64,000 nucleotides of DNA from Haemophilus aegyptius (lineage in GTDB: Bacteria; Pseudomonadota; Gammaproteobacteria; Enterobacterales; Pasteurellaceae). Positions 1-11,338 of the stretch are shown piece by piece (position 1 is the first letter of the stretch; each line of letters begins with the position of its first letter). The position numbers were made by a program, and so were the translations under genes. The stretch covers positions 186,001 to 250,000 of the forward strand of contig NZ_LS483429.1 in assembly GCF_900475885.1 (NCBI RefSeq), given 5' to 3'. The notes beneath the pieces are model-generated. The model was not told the DNA's origin, searched no databases, and was given only the letters and a program-made list of their open reading frames with translations.

Positions 1-123
1 TAATAACACTCCTATTTGGAAGGTTGATGTGGATAGATAAGGTTGCGCACATCATAAATAAATTATCGTAATTAATCTATGAGCAAATTTGAAAAAATGA
101 AAATGATCACATAAAAAATTATG
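1..123 (-). promoter_or_regulatory. probable mglB upstream region
   Basis: This stretch has no gene. On the minus strand it ends at the window edge with an AGGAGTG ribosome-binding-like sequence (plus-strand positions about 7-13), so a minus-strand gene should start just outside the window. In H. influenzae the neighbour of galR is, from memory, the galactose ABC transporter operon mglBAC, so this is probably its leader. I see no clear -10 or -35. Confidence 0.35.
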
Positions 124-147
124 AATTTGTGATCCATGTCACAAATT
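124..147 (-). promoter_or_regulatory. CRP site between galR and mgl
   Basis: A 24-bp near-perfect palindrome contains TGTGATCCATGTCACA at 128-143, which matches the CRP consensus TGTGA-N6-TCACA in both halves. It overlaps the last bases of galR and lies upstream of the gene beyond the left edge, so it probably makes the mgl galactose transport operon cAMP-dependent. The target gene is inferred. Confidence 0.7.
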
Positions 148-1144
148 AGCGCGATTCCACCGAAAAACGGCGTACCAAAGTAGGGTTAAATTGAACTACT
201 GGAGGTGTAATTATTTTCTCGTCAGTTAGACTTAATGCTAATTTAGCCGCATAAGTTGCCATTAAATCAATAGGATAGCGAATTGTGGTTAGTTTTGGGA
301 TCAAATAACGGGCAATCGGCATATCATCAAAACCAATAATTGAAAATTGGCTTGGTACGCTGATATTGTTTTCATTGAGAACTGAAATGGCTCCCGCCGC
401 CATTGAATCGTTATAAGCAACGACAGCCGTAAGATTTTTGTTATAACTAAGTAAATCAATCATTGCTTTTTCGCCGCCTTCAAAGTCTGGGCTATTGAGT
501 GTTATCGCCTGTTCAATGATGGGATAATTGTGATCTTTTAATGCGGCAAGATAACCATTTCTTCTTTCAACTTCATCAAAAATGGCGTGATTTGAACCGA
601 TATATGCAATATGTTGATGCCCATAACGAATAAGCATTTCCGTGGCTAAATAAGTGCCTTTTTGGTTATCTAAACTGACACAACGATGTTCATAACCTTT
701 AATAACACGGTTAATGATTACCATTCCTTGCACAGTATTTAAATAATGGCTTAATTCATCATCAGATAAGGCTTTAGAATGTACAACAAGAGAACTACAA
801 CGCTTACGTAATAAGGTATTAATTGCTTCACGTTCTTTTTCCGCATGATGATAACCAATACCGATAAGAATCGTTTTTTGATGTGCTTCTGCTACTTTAT
901 CCACCGCTTTCACTAAAATCGCAAAAAAAGCATCCGTCACATCGGTTACCACCACGCCAATTGTATCGGTGTTTTGCACGGCAAGGGCTTGAGCATTTGC
1001 ATTAGGTTGATAAGCTAACTGTGCAATAGCTTGTTCCACCACAAGGCGTGTATTTTCACTAACAGAAAGAGAGTGATTTAATACTCGGGATACGGTAGCG
1101 ACAGATACATTGGCTAATTTAGCGACATCTCGAATAGTACTCAT
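146..1144 (-). CDS. galR: LacI-family galactose repressor GalR/GalS
   Basis: This 332-residue protein is a LacI/GalR-family repressor. The N-terminal helix-turn-helix with [17 protein letters not shown] lies at about residues 7-23, followed by the hinge and a periplasmic-binding-protein-like sugar domain (start of the core at [11 protein letters not shown], end near the C-terminus). Length and layout are normal for the family. It is transcribed away from galTKM, whose promoter region carries two GalR-type operators, so it most likely represses the gal genes, and perhaps mgl, until galactose binds. Whether it is closer to GalR or GalS of E. coli cannot be told here. Confidence 0.92.
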
Positions 1145-1206
1145 AACTTTTCCCTTGTTATAATCTATAAATCTTATATTTTGATCATAAATAATTTACG
1201 ATAAAT

Positions 1207-1224
1207 TGAAAGCGGTTACTTTCA
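1207..1224. promoter_or_regulatory. GalR operator, distal
   Basis: TGAAAGCGGTTACTTTCA is an 18-bp site with TGAAAG/CTTTCA arms. Its core AGCGGTTAC matches the core I remember for an E. coli gal operator. It lies in the divergent galR-galT intergenic region, 107 bp centre to centre from the second operator at 1315-1330. Confidence 0.55.
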
Positions 1225-1269
1225 TAAGTATAAACTAAATCATAAAAAATTTTGCTTATTTTCTTATTT

Positions 1270-1285
1270 TGTGACAAAGATCACG
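1270..1285 (+). promoter_or_regulatory. CRP site of the galTKM promoter
   Basis: TGTGACAAAGATCACG matches TGTGA-N6-TCACA except at the last base. Its centre (1277.5) lies about 41 bp upstream of the start expected from the TATAAA -10 box at 1306-1311, the spacing of a class II CRP-dependent promoter. Confidence 0.75.
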
Positions 1286-1305
1286 GTTTATTTACAATAA
1301 TTTAG

Positions 1306-1330
1306 TATAAATTAATGTAATCGTTTACAT
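1306..1330 (+). promoter_or_regulatory. galT promoter -10 with proximal GalR operator
   Basis: TATAAA at 1306-1311 is the -10 candidate. The palindrome ATGTAATCGTTTACAT at 1315-1330 has the central CG and the arms of a LacI/GalR-family operator and would overlap the transcription start. Repressor bound here would block initiation directly. Confidence 0.65.
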
Positions 1331-1336
1331 TGATAA

Positions 1337-2401
<1,065 letters not shown>

Positions 2402-2477
2402 TATAGTCAGTTCCCCTCTTTAGCTTTAGCAAAGAGTGGTGCAGATCGAGTATAGATTTAATATAAAGGATAGAAAT

Positions 2478-3632
2478 ATGACCCCAATCCAAAATGCTCA
2501 ACAAATTTTCAATAGACAGCATAAAAATTTGCCAGAAATTACCGTCTATGCCCCTGGTCGAGTAAATATTATCGGCGAACATACTGACTACAACGACGGC
2601 TTTGTTATGCCTTGCGCAATTAATTTTGGTACGGCCGTTTCTGGTACAAAACGAGATGATCATATTTGGAATGTTTATGCGGCGGATCTTGATGAAACTG
2701 ATGAATTTTCTCTCAATGTTGAAATTCCTAAGAGTGAACACAAATGGGCCAATTACGTGCGTGGGGTTGTAAAATTTATCCAAGAACGTTACCCACACTT
2801 TCAACAAGGTGCAAATTTAGTGATTTCTGGTAATGTGCCGCTTTCTTCTGGATTAAGTTCATCTGCAGCGTTAGAAGTTGCGGTGGGTAAATTCTGCCAA
2901 CAACTTGGCGATTTACCACTTTCTCACACGGATATTGCATTGAATGGGCAAAAAGCGGAAAACCAATTTGTCGGTGCTAATTGTGGCAATATGGATCAGT
3001 TAATTTCTGCGCTTGGGCAGGAAAATCATTTACTGATGATCGATTGTCGTAGTCTTGAAACCACGCCAACACCCGTGCCACAAGATGTCGCCGTGATTAT
3101 TGTGAATTCAAACGTACCGCACGATTTAGTAACAGGCAAATACAATACTCGCCGTCAGCAATGTGAAGAGGCAGCAAAATTTTTTGGCGTGAAAGCATTA
3201 CGAGATGTTTCAGTTGAGCAATTCCAAAAAAGAGAAGCAGAATTGACCGCACTTTCTCCGTTAGCAGCAAAACGCGCTCGTCATGTTGTAACAGAAAATC
3301 AACGAGTACTTGATGCGGTAGAAGCATTGAAGAACAATGATTTGACTTGTTTAGGTAAACTAATGGAAGCATCTCACGATTCAATGCGTGATGATTTTGA
3401 GATCACTGTGCCACAAATTGATTATTTAGTTGAATTGGCTCAACTTGTTATTGGCAAAAGTGGCGGCACACGTATGACGGGCGGCGGTTTTGGTGGCTGT
3501 ATTGTCGCACTTGCACCGCATGATAAAGTCGATGCAGTTCGTAAAATTATTGCGGATAATTACGAGAAAACGACTGGTTTAAAAGAAACTTTTTATGTGT
3601 GTACCGCATCACAAGGTGTTCGAGTGATTTAA
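2478..3632 (+). CDS. galK: galactokinase
   Basis: This enzyme phosphorylates galactose with ATP. The GHMP-kinase signature [13 protein letters not shown] lies at about residues 26-38, and the phosphate-binding motif [12 protein letters not shown] follows near residue 120. The product is 384 residues, as in other enterobacterial-type galactokinases. I start at 2478 (MTPIQN), which has AAGGA upstream; an in-frame extension to 2436 has no ribosome-binding site. It is the second gene of the gal operon. Confidence 0.97.
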   Translation: MTPIQNAQQIFNRQHKNLPEITVYAPGRVNIIGEHTDYNDGFVMPCAINFGTAVSGTKRDDHIWNVYAADLDETDEFSLNVEIPKSEHKWANYVRGVVKFIQERYPHFQQGANLVISGNVPLSSGLSSSAALEVAVGKFCQQLGDLPLSHTDIALNGQKAENQFVGANCGNMDQLISALGQENHLLMIDCRSLETTPTPVPQDVAVIIVNSNVPHDLVTGKYNTRRQQCEEAAKFFGVKALRDVSVEQFQKREAELTALSPLAAKRARHVVTENQRVLDAVEALKNNDLTCLGKLMEASHDSMRDDFEITVPQIDYLVELAQLVIGKSGGTRMTGGGFGGCIVALAPHDKVDAVRKIIADNYEKTTGLKETFYVCTASQGVRVI

Positions 3633-3638
3633 GAGAAA

Positions 3639-4664
3639 ATGATGTTACAACAAACCACTTTTAATGCGCCTGATGGTGCACCTTATCAGCTTATAACCCT
3701 TCAAAATGAAAATGGGATGCGTGTTCAATTTATGGATTGGGGCGCAACTTGGCTTTCTTGTAAAATACCAGTAAATGGCACTTTACGTGAGGTTTTATTG
3801 GGTTGTAGGGTAGAGAATTATCCCACTCATCAAAGCTATTTAGGCGCAAGCGTAGGGCGTTATGCAAATCGTATTGCAAATGCACAATTTGAATTGAATG
3901 GCGAACTTATTAAATTAAGTAGTAATCAAGGAAAGCACCAGCTTCATGGTGGAGAGGGTTTTGATAAACGTCGTTGGAAAATCCAAAAGTGCGGTAAAAA
4001 TTTTGTGTGTTTTTCATTACATTCAGAGCATGGCGATCAGGGTTTTCCTGGTAATGTGGATGTGTCTGTAACCTATACGCTAACAGATGATAATAGCGTA
4101 AAAATTGAATATGCAGGGATTTGTGATAAGGATACTGCATTGAACTTAACGAATCATGCCTATTTCAATTTAGAAAATGCAGAGCAAGGCAGTGACGTGC
4201 GTGAACATACATTACGTTTAAATGCTGATTTTTATCTGCCTGTAGATAATGAGGGGATTCCTAATTCTCCATTAAAGCACGTGGTGAATACAAGTTTTGA
4301 CTTCCGTATTGCTAAACCCATCAAGCAAGATTTTTTACAAGGGGATCAGCAAGCAACAAAGGGTTACGATCATTCCTTTATTGTCAATAAGGCTTGGCAA
4401 AAGCCTTGTGTGTTACTAACCTCTCCAACTGGCGATTTAAGTTTGGAAGTAAGAACCTCGCAAGCTGCATTGCAGGTTTATACGGGTAATTATCTTGCAG
4501 GTACACCAACGAGAAATGGCGAATTATATGCCGATTTTTCTGGCGTAGCACTAGAAACCCAATGTTTGCCCGACACGCCTAATCATCCTGAATGGCAAAA
4601 TTACGGCGGAATTCAAAAAGCAAGCGAGCAATATTATCAATGGACAGAGTTTAAATTTAAATAA
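3639..4664 (+). CDS. galM: aldose 1-epimerase (galactose mutarotase)
   Basis: This enzyme interconverts alpha- and beta-galactose so that GalK receives its substrate. The catalytic histidine lies in NHAYFNL (about residue 168), and the C-terminal glutamate region ALETQCLPD is present. The length is 341 residues. It starts 6 bases after galK, which implies translational coupling. Two ATGs in tandem (3639 and 3642) are both usable. Confidence 0.95.
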   Translation: MMLQQTTFNAPDGAPYQLITLQNENGMRVQFMDWGATWLSCKIPVNGTLREVLLGCRVENYPTHQSYLGASVGRYANRIANAQFELNGELIKLSSNQGKHQLHGGEGFDKRRWKIQKCGKNFVCFSLHSEHGDQGFPGNVDVSVTYTLTDDNSVKIEYAGICDKDTALNLTNHAYFNLENAEQGSDVREHTLRLNADFYLPVDNEGIPNSPLKHVVNTSFDFRIAKPIKQDFLQGDQQATKGYDHSFIVNKAWQKPCVLLTSPTGDLSLEVRTSQAALQVYTGNYLAGTPTRNGELYADFSGVALETQCLPDTPNHPEWQNYGGIQKASEQYYQWTEFKFK

Positions 4665-4834
4665 ACCATTATTTATAATAAAAATGTCATTACAAGATCT
4701 ATAAATTAAGTTCATTTCTAGCATTAAAAGCTGTGACACACCACCAGCCTCTTAATCTAATTTAATTGGTCAAGCGATGGCTTTTTTATTTACAAAGGTT
4801 TACACTAATTTCAAATTTACTCAGGAAATCTATT

Positions 4835-5383
4835 ATGCTTATTTCTTATTCCGACCTTAACCAACAACTTAAATCTGCTGGAATCGGCTTTAATGCAACA
4901 GAACTACACGGTTTTTTAAGTGGTTTACTTTGTGGAGGCTTAAAAGATCAAAGTTGGCTACCGCTCTTATATCAATTCAGCAATGATAATCACGCTTATC
5001 CAACAGGATTAGTCCAACCCGTTACAGAACTTTATGAACAAATTAATCAAACCTTATCAGATGTTGAAGGATTTACCTTTGAACTTGGTTTAAGTGAAAA
5101 TGAAAATGTCTTTACACAAGCGGATAGCCTATCTGACTGGGCAAACCAATTCTTACTTGGTCTTGGCTTAGCACAACCTGAATTAGCAAAAGAAAAAGGT
5201 GAAATTGGCGAAGCCGTAGATGATTTACAAGATATTTGCCAACTTGGTTATGATGAAGATGATAACGAAGAAGAACTAGCGGAAGCGCTAGAAGAAATCA
5301 TTGAATATGTTCGCACCATTGCAATGTTGTTCTATTCTCATTTCAACGAAGAAGAAATTGAGAGCAAACCTGTATTACATTAA
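4835..5383 (+). CDS. ygfB: UPF0149/YgfB family protein
   Basis: A 182-residue acidic protein of the YgfB/UPF0149 family with an all-helical, glutamate-rich C-terminus ([15 protein letters not shown]). The family function is poorly defined. ATG 4835 follows AGGAAA and gives the typical family start ([12 protein letters not shown]); an in-frame upstream extension to 4766 would add an unlikely basic leader. It lies directly upstream of pepP, as in E. coli, 11 bases apart, so the two are probably co-transcribed. Confidence 0.9.
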   Translation: MLISYSDLNQQLKSAGIGFNATELHGFLSGLLCGGLKDQSWLPLLYQFSNDNHAYPTGLVQPVTELYEQINQTLSDVEGFTFELGLSENENVFTQADSLSDWANQFLLGLGLAQPELAKEKGEIGEAVDDLQDICQLGYDEDDNEEELAEALEEIIEYVRTIAMLFYSHFNEEEIESKPVLH

Positions 5384-5394
5384 GGAGATCTCGA

Positions 5395-6687
5395 ATGGAA
5401 TTGGCTTATATGGCTAAATTGCCTAAAGAAGAATTTGAGGAACGTCGCACACGAGTATTCGCTCAAATGCAACCTAATTCAGCATTATTGCTTTTTTCTG
5501 AAATCGAAAAACGCCGTAATAATGATTGTACCTATCCTTTCCGTCAAGATAGCTATTTTTGGTATTTAACAGGCTTTAATGAACCGAATGCTGCTCTGTT
5601 ATTACTGAAAACAGAACAAACAGAAAAAGCCATTATTTTTCTTCGACCACGCGATCCGTTACTTGAAACTTGGAATGGTCGCCGATTAGGTGTTGAGCGT
5701 GCACCACAGCAACTTAATGTAAATGAAGCCTATTCTATTGAAGAGTTCGCTACCGTACTGCCAAAAATACTGAAAAATTTGACCGCACTTTACCATGTGC
5801 CAGAAATTCATACTTGGGGTGATACATTGGTGTCAGAAAGTGCGGTGAATTTTAGCGAGATTTTAGATTGGCGACCAATGCTCAGCGAAATGCGCCTTAT
5901 AAAATCGCCGAATGAAATCCGCTTAATACAACAAGCGGGACAAATTACGGCACTTGGGCATATTAAAGCGATGCAAACAACACGCCCAAATCGCTTTGAA
6001 TATGAAATTGAAAGTGAAATTTTGCATGAATTTAATCGCCATTGTGCCAGATTTCCTTCTTACAATTCCATTATTGCAGGGGGAAGTAACGCCTGTATTT
6101 TGCACTACACAGAAAACGATCGTCCATTAAATGATGGGGATTTAGTGCTGATTGACGCTGGCTGTGAATTTGCCATGTATGCAGGCGATATCACCCGCAC
6201 TTTTCCTGTAAATGGAAAATTTAGCCAGCCTCAACGTGAAATTTATGAGTTAGTTTTAAAAGCCCAAAAACGTGCGATTGAATTGCTTGTACCAGGCAAT
6301 TCCATTAAGCAAGCCAATGATGAAGTTATTCGTATTAAAACCCAAGGATTAGTGGATTTAGGTATCTTGAAAGGAGATGTGGATACACTTGTTGAACAAC
6401 AAGCTTATCGCCAATTTTATATGCACGGATTAGGGCACTGGCTAGGGTTAGATGTGCATGATGTGGGTAGTTATGGCCAAGATAAACAACGGATACTCGA
6501 AATCGGCATGGTAATTACCGTTGAGCCTGGTATTTATATTTCAGAAGATGCAGATGTGCCAGAGCAATACAAAGGCATTGGCGTGCGCATTGAGGATAAT
6601 TTACTGATGACTGAATATGGTAATAAAATCCTAACCGCTGCTGTCCCTAAAGAAATTGCAGACATTGAAAATTTAATGAATTTTTAA
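5395..6687 (+). CDS. pepP: Xaa-Pro aminopeptidase P
   Basis: This M24-family dimetal peptidase removes N-terminal residues that precede proline. The metal-ligand motifs are all visible: LIDAGCEF and GDITRTFP (two Asp), HGLGHWLG (His), VEPGIY (Glu) and VRIED (Glu). The 430-residue length and the N-terminal creatinase-like domain are normal. ATG 5395 follows AAGGAGATC; an internal ATG at 5410 (MAKLPKEEF) would match the shorter N-terminus of homologues and may be the true start. Confidence 0.95.
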   Translation: MELAYMAKLPKEEFEERRTRVFAQMQPNSALLLFSEIEKRRNNDCTYPFRQDSYFWYLTGFNEPNAALLLLKTEQTEKAIIFLRPRDPLLETWNGRRLGVERAPQQLNVNEAYSIEEFATVLPKILKNLTALYHVPEIHTWGDTLVSESAVNFSEILDWRPMLSEMRLIKSPNEIRLIQQAGQITALGHIKAMQTTRPNRFEYEIESEILHEFNRHCARFPSYNSIIAGGSNACILHYTENDRPLNDGDLVLIDAGCEFAMYAGDITRTFPVNGKFSQPQREIYELVLKAQKRAIELLVPGNSIKQANDEVIRIKTQGLVDLGILKGDVDTLVEQQAYRQFYMHGLGHWLGLDVHDVGSYGQDKQRILEIGMVITVEPGIYISEDADVPEQYKGIGVRIEDNLLMTEYGNKILTAAVPKEIADIENLMNF

Positions 6688-6702
6688 TAAAAATGTTTAA
6701 AT

Positions 6703-6718
6703 TGTGATCTAGTACACA
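6703..6718 (+). promoter_or_regulatory. CRP-like site upstream of uspA
   Basis: TGTGATCTAGTACACA keeps the left CRP half and most of the right half (ACACA instead of TCACA). It lies about 70 bp before the uspA start codon, a plausible activator distance. Confidence 0.5.
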
Positions 6719-6788
6719 GTTTTTTATTGCTCAAAATGTTAGCATTAGAACCAGTTAAAAGCCGAACCAATCAGTTAAGGAGTCGATT

Positions 6789-7214
6789 ATGTACAAACAC
6801 ATTTTAGTGGCAGTAGATCTTTCTGAAGAAAGTCCAATTTTACTTAAAAAAGCAGTTGGGATTGCTAAACGCCACGAGGCAAAACTTTCTATCATCCACG
6901 TTGATGTGAACTTTTCAGATCTTTATACTGGATTGATTGATGTGAATATGTCTTCAATGCAAGACAGGATTTCCACGGAAACACAAAAAGCCCTATTAGA
7001 TTTAACTGAAAGTGCGGATTATCCAATTTCAGAAAAATTGAGTGGCAGCGGCGATTTAGGACAAGTTTTAAGTGATGCCATCGAACAATATGATGTGGAT
7101 TTATTAGTGACGGGACATCATCAGGATTTTTGGAGTAAGTTAATGTCTTCAACACGTCAAGTGATGAATACGATTAAAATTGATATGTTGGTTGTTCCAC
7201 TTAGAGATGAATAA
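6789..7214 (+). CDS. uspA: universal stress protein A
   Basis: A 141-residue UspA-family protein with the N-terminal strand [14 protein letters not shown] and the C-terminal [23 protein letters not shown] segment typical of the dimeric UspA fold. It lacks the G-2X-G-9X-G(S/T) ATP loop of the ATP-binding subclass, as does E. coli UspA. AAGGAG precedes the ATG. It is flanked by a CRP-like site and a strong terminator, so it looks monocistronic. Confidence 0.93.
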   Translation: MYKHILVAVDLSEESPILLKKAVGIAKRHEAKLSIIHVDVNFSDLYTGLIDVNMSSMQDRISTETQKALLDLTESADYPISEKLSGSGDLGQVLSDAIEQYDVDLLVTGHHQDFWSKLMSSTRQVMNTIKIDMLVVPLRDE

Positions 7215-7260
7215 TTAACAAGAAATTGTTTTTTGAATAATCTGAAATAACTTAAATTTT

Positions 7261-7302
7261 AACCGCACTTCTCAAATAGCGTCGTGAAGTGCGGTTTTAT
7301 TT
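7261..7302. terminator. uptake-sequence pair terminator after uspA
   Basis: AACCGCACTT at 7261-7270 and AAGTGCGGTT at 7287-7296 form an inverted pair of uptake sequences with a following T-rich tract. This is the classic Haemophilus arrangement in which a USS pair doubles as a rho-independent terminator. Confidence 0.85.
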
Positions 7303-7401
7303 TGGGGTTTTGGCAAAAAGCCTTTTTATAAATTTCAAAAATATGCAAAAATAGAACGGTTTAGTTTTTATTTTTATTATGGGTAACAAGGATTCTTTTT
7401 A

Positions 7402-10026
7402 ATGAAAACAACAGCAGAAATAAGACAATCATTCCTTGATTTTTTCCATAGCAAAGGTCACCAAGTAGTTGAGAGTAGCTCACTTGTGCCGGAAAATGAT
7501 CCGACTTTGCTTTTCACGAACGCTGGGATGAACCAATTTAAGGATGTATTCCTTGGAATGGATAAACGCCCTTATTCTCGAGCCACCACCGCGCAACGTT
7601 GCGTGCGTGCTGGTGGTAAGCATAACGACTTAGAAAATGTTGGTTATACCGCACGTCATCATACTTTCTTTGAAATGCTCGGTAACTTCAGTTTTGGCGA
7701 TTACTTTAAAAACGATGCCATTAATTTTGCTTGGGAATATTTAACTTCTCCACAATGGCTTGGTTTACCTAAAGAAAAACTCTGGGTAACCGTGTATGAA
7801 ACTGACGACGAAGCCTATAATATTTGGAATAAAGATGTTGGTGTTCCTGCTGAACGCATTATTCGCATTGGTGACAATAAAGGCGCACCTTACGCATCAG
7901 ACAACTTCTGGGCAATGGGCGACACAGGTCCTTGCGGTCCTTGTACTGAAATTTTCTACGATCACGGCGATCATATTTGGGGCGGACCTCCAGGCTCACC
8001 AGAAGAAGATGGCGACCGTTATATTGAAATCTGGAACGTTGTGTTTATGCAGTTCAACCGTTTAGCAGATGGCACAATGGAAAAATTACCTCGTCCGTCT
8101 GTTGATACAGGTATGGGTTTAGAGCGTATTTCTGCTGTGTTGCAACATGTGAACTCAAACTACGAGATTGATATTTTCAAAACATTAATCGCAAAAACGG
8201 CGGAAATTGTAGGCGCAACAGATTTAACTAACAAATCACTACGTGTTATTGCTGACCATATTCGTTCTTGTGCATATTTAATCGCCGATGGCGTTATCCC
8301 ATCAAATGAAGGGCGTGGTTATGTCTTACGCCGTATTATTCGCCGTGCAGTTCGTCACGGTCACTTATTAGGTGCTAAAGAATCTTTTTTCTATAAACTC
8401 GTGCCAACTCTAATTGATGTAATGGCTGAAGCTGGAAAAGATGTAAAAGCAAAACAAACAAATGTTGAAAAACTATTACGTCTAGAAGAAGAACAATTTG
8501 CTCGCACTCTAGAACGTGGGTTGAGCTTATTAGATGAAGCCCTTTCTCAAGTGAAAGATGGCATTCTTTCAGGTGAAGTTGCATTCAAACTTTATGATAC
8601 TTATGGTTTCCCATTGGATTTAACGGCTGATGTATGTCGTGAACGCAATATTACTATTAATGAACAAGCGTTTGACCGTAAAATGGAAGCGCAACGTACT
8701 CGTGCTCAAGCAGCGAGCCAGTTTGGTGTGGACTACAACAGCGTTATTCGTGTAGATGGCGAAACTAAGTTTGAAGGCTATACTGAAGTAGAATCTCAGG
8801 CAAAAATTACCGCACTTTTCTATGATGGTAAATCAGTGGAAAGTATCGAAGCAGGTCAAAGTGCGGTCGTTATTTTAGAAAATACGCCATTTTATGCAGA
8901 ATCAGGTGGTCAGATTGGCGATAGCGGATATTTAAGCACACAAAGTGTAACCTTTAATGTGAAAGATACCCAAAAATATGGGCAAGTATTTGGACACATT
9001 GGAGAATTAACGCAAGGAAGTTTGAAAGTTGGACAATCAGTGAATGCGATTGTGGATGCTAAACGTCGCCACAACACATCACTCAATCACTCAGCGACAC
9101 ACTTATTGCACGCTGCCTTACGTCAAATTCTAGGTTTACACGTTGTGCAAAAAGGTTCGCTTGTTTCAGATAAAGCCTTACGTTTTGACTTTGCGCAACC
9201 AGAAGCCATTACCAAAGAGCAATTGAGTGAAATTGAAACATTAGTAAACCAAAAAATCCGCGCTAACTTTCCAGTTCAAACAGATATTATGGATATTGAT
9301 TCCGCAAAAGCAAAAGGAGCAATGGCTCTCTTTGGCGAAAAATATGGCGATAAGGTTCGTGTATTAACCATGGGCGATTTCTCAATTGAGCTATGTGGCG
9401 GTATTCACGCAAAACGCACAGGCGATATTGGTTTATTTAAAATTATTACTGAAAACGCAGTGGCTGCAGGCATTCGTCGTATTGAAGCTGTAACAGGTCA
9501 AAATGCCATTGACTGGTTACATAATCAACAACGCATTCTGACCCAAAGCGCAGACTTATTAAAATCAGACGTAAATACCTTAGCGGAAAAAATCCAGCAA
9601 CTTCAAGACAAAGCGAAGAAAGTGGAAAAAGAATTGCAAGGTCTAAAAGAAAAAGCCGCAATGCAGGCAGGTTCTGATTTTGTAAAAAGTGCGGTAAAAA
9701 TCAATGGTGTTTCTGTTATCGCACAACAATTAGACGGCATAGAAACAAAATCATTACGTGTGATGGTCGATGATTTAAAAAATCAACTCGGCTCAGGCGT
9801 AATTGCATTTGCATCAATATTAGATGAAAAAGTTAATCTCGTCGTTGGAGTGACAAATGATTTAACCGCCAAAATAAAAGCTGGAGAACTTGTTAATTTA
9901 ATGGCTCAACAAGTTGGAGGAAAAGGCGGTGGTCGTCCAGATATGGCAATGGCAGGAGGTTCCCAACCAGAAAATGTGGCACAAGCAATTAAAGTAGCAC
10001 AAGACTGGTTAAACAAAAATCTGTAG
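7402..10026 (+). CDS. alaS: alanyl-tRNA synthetase
   Basis: This class II synthetase charges tRNA-Ala in the cytoplasm. In order it has the aminoacylation core ([14 protein letters not shown] near residue 40), the tRNA-recognition helices, the editing domain with [13 protein letters not shown] (HxxxH zinc motif) and [17 protein letters not shown], a coiled-coil linker, and the C-terminal C-Ala domain with [15 protein letters not shown]. At 874 residues it is full length. One internal stretch carries uptake sequences. csrA follows, as in E. coli. Confidence 0.98.
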   Translation: MKTTAEIRQSFLDFFHSKGHQVVESSSLVPENDPTLLFTNAGMNQFKDVFLGMDKRPYSRATTAQRCVRAGGKHNDLENVGYTARHHTFFEMLGNFSFGDYFKNDAINFAWEYLTSPQWLGLPKEKLWVTVYETDDEAYNIWNKDVGVPAERIIRIGDNKGAPYASDNFWAMGDTGPCGPCTEIFYDHGDHIWGGPPGSPEEDGDRYIEIWNVVFMQFNRLADGTMEKLPRPSVDTGMGLERISAVLQHVNSNYEIDIFKTLIAKTAEIVGATDLTNKSLRVIADHIRSCAYLIADGVIPSNEGRGYVLRRIIRRAVRHGHLLGAKESFFYKLVPTLIDVMAEAGKDVKAKQTNVEKLLRLEEEQFARTLERGLSLLDEALSQVKDGILSGEVAFKLYDTYGFPLDLTADVCRERNITINEQAFDRKMEAQRTRAQAASQFGVDYNSVIRVDGETKFEGYTEVESQAKITALFYDGKSVESIEAGQSAVVILENTPFYAESGGQIGDSGYLSTQSVTFNVKDTQKYGQVFGHIGELTQGSLKVGQSVNAIVDAKRRHNTSLNHSATHLLHAALRQILGLHVVQKGSLVSDKALRFDFAQPEAITKEQLSEIETLVNQKIRANFPVQTDIMDIDSAKAKGAMALFGEKYGDKVRVLTMGDFSIELCGGIHAKRTGDIGLFKIITENAVAAGIRRIEAVTGQNAIDWLHNQQRILTQSADLLKSDVNTLAEKIQQLQDKAKKVEKELQGLKEKAAMQAGSDFVKSAVKINGVSVIAQQLDGIETKSLRVMVDDLKNQLGSGVIAFASILDEKVNLVVGVTNDLTAKIKAGELVNLMAQQVGGKGGGRPDMAMAGGSQPENVAQAIKVAQDWLNKNL

Positions 10027-10034
10027 TACAAGCT

Positions 10035-10053
10035 GGTTGGTGAGATGCCAACC
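10035..10053 (+). other. hairpin between alaS and csrA
   Basis: GGTTGG (10035-10040) pairs with CCAACC (10048-10053) around a TGAGATG loop. No T-run follows, so it is not a typical terminator. It may be a leader structure of csrA or an RNA-processing site. Confidence 0.35.
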
Positions 10054-10103
10054 GTTCCTTGATTGATAGGATATCTAATAAATGCAAACTAAGGAGATAA
10101 AAG

Positions 10104-10295
10104 GTGTTAATCTTAACTCGTAAAGTTGGCGAAAGTGTACTTATTGGAGATGATATTTCTATCACTGTTTTGAGTGTACGTGGAAACCAAGTTAAACTCT
10201 GTGTTGAAGCACCTAAAGAAGTATCCGTTCACCGAGAAGAAATTTACCAACGAATTAAACAAACGAAAGATGAACCCTATTTAGGTTCCTCTTAG
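10104..10295 (+). CDS. csrA: carbon storage regulator CsrA
   Basis: This 63-residue RNA-binding dimer represses or stabilises mRNAs by binding GGA motifs near start sites. The sequence [18 protein letters not shown] and the C-terminal region with R44-type residues VHREEIY are canonical. The start codon is GTG at 10104, preceded by AAGGAG; the first residue in the family is normally Met. The GGAG of its own ribosome-binding site is a possible autoregulatory target. Confidence 0.96.
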   Translation: MLILTRKVGESVLIGDDISITVLSVRGNQVKLCVEAPKEVSVHREEIYQRIKQTKDEPYLGSS

Positions 10296-10316
10296 TTAAA
10301 CAATGGATATGATAAT

Positions 10317-11204
10317 ATGAAAGCAATTATTCCTGTCGCCGGTCTTGGCACACGTATGTTGCCCGCCACGAAGGCGATTCCGAAGGAAATGCTCACTTTG
10401 GTGGATAAACCGTTAATTCAATACGTGGTAAATGAATGTGTAGCTGCTGGCATAAAAGAAATTGTGCTGGTAACACATTCATCAAAAAATGCTATCGAAA
10501 ACCATTTTGATACATCTTTTGAATTAGAAACGATGCTGGAAAAACGTGTGAAGCGTCAGCTTCTAGAAGAAGTTCGTTCTATCTGTCCAAAAAATGTAAC
10601 CATTATGCACGTTCGTCAAGGTAATGCGAAAGGTTTAGGTCACGCCGTGTTATGCGGTCGTCCTTTAGTAGGAAATGAATCTTTTGCCGTTATGTTACCA
10701 GATGTATTATTAGCTGAATTTAGTGCAGATCAGAAAAAAGAAAATCTTGCTGCAATGATTCAACGCTTTAATGAAACTGGCGCAAGCCAAATTATGGTAA
10801 CCCCAGTTCCGCAAGAAAATGTGAGTAGCTATGGTGTTGCAGATTGTGGTGGCATTGAGCTTAATGGCGGCGAAAGTGCAAAAATTAATAGTATTGTTGA
10901 AAAACCTTCTATTGAAGACGCACCATCAAATCTTGCTGTGGTTGGGCGTTATGTTTTTTCAGCAGCAATTTGGGATTTGTTAGAAAAAACACCAATTGGT
11001 GTTGGCGATGAAATCCAATTAACCGATGCTATTGATATGCTCATTGAAAAAGAAACCGTTGAAGCATTTCATATGACAGGGGAAACTTTTGATTGTGGTG
11101 ATAAAATTGGCTATATGGAAGCTTTCGTAGAATATGGTATTCGTCACGAAAAATTAGGTAAAGAATTTAAATCCTTTATCAAAAATTTGGCAAAAACGCT
11201 ATAA
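10317..11204 (+). CDS. galU: UTP-glucose-1-phosphate uridylyltransferase
   Basis: This enzyme makes UDP-glucose from UTP and glucose 1-phosphate, supplying the Leloir pathway and LOS synthesis. The nucleotidyltransferase signature [18 protein letters not shown] lies at residues 9-26. At 295 residues it is the usual length. It starts 21 bases after csrA. A strong terminator follows. Confidence 0.97.
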   Translation: MKAIIPVAGLGTRMLPATKAIPKEMLTLVDKPLIQYVVNECVAAGIKEIVLVTHSSKNAIENHFDTSFELETMLEKRVKRQLLEEVRSICPKNVTIMHVRQGNAKGLGHAVLCGRPLVGNESFAVMLPDVLLAEFSADQKKENLAAMIQRFNETGASQIMVTPVPQENVSSYGVADCGGIELNGGESAKINSIVEKPSIEDAPSNLAVVGRYVFSAAIWDLLEKTPIGVGDEIQLTDAIDMLIEKETVEAFHMTGETFDCGDKIGYMEAFVEYGIRHEKLGKEFKSFIKNLAKTL

Positions 11205-11221
11205 ATAGCACTAATACAAAT

Positions 11222-11255
11222 AAAATGGACAAAATGAAAGATTTTGTCCATTTTT
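11222..11255 (+). terminator. terminator after galU
   Basis: AAAATGGACAAAAT at 11222-11235 pairs with ATTTTGTCCATTTT at 11241-11254, followed by Ts. It is a typical rho-independent terminator. Confidence 0.85.
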
Positions 11256-11338
11256 GTTTTATTATTAATATAGAATATTGCTTTATGAATAAACATGCAC
11301 AATAATAGAATAATTAATTAAAACAAAAAGGAAAAATT

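Noticed and set aside
4740-4800. Small RNA gene or terminator before ygfB
   Set aside because: A short AAGC-GATG-GCTT palindrome with Ts is too weak, and 6S RNA, which lies near related genes elsewhere, is not recognisable here.
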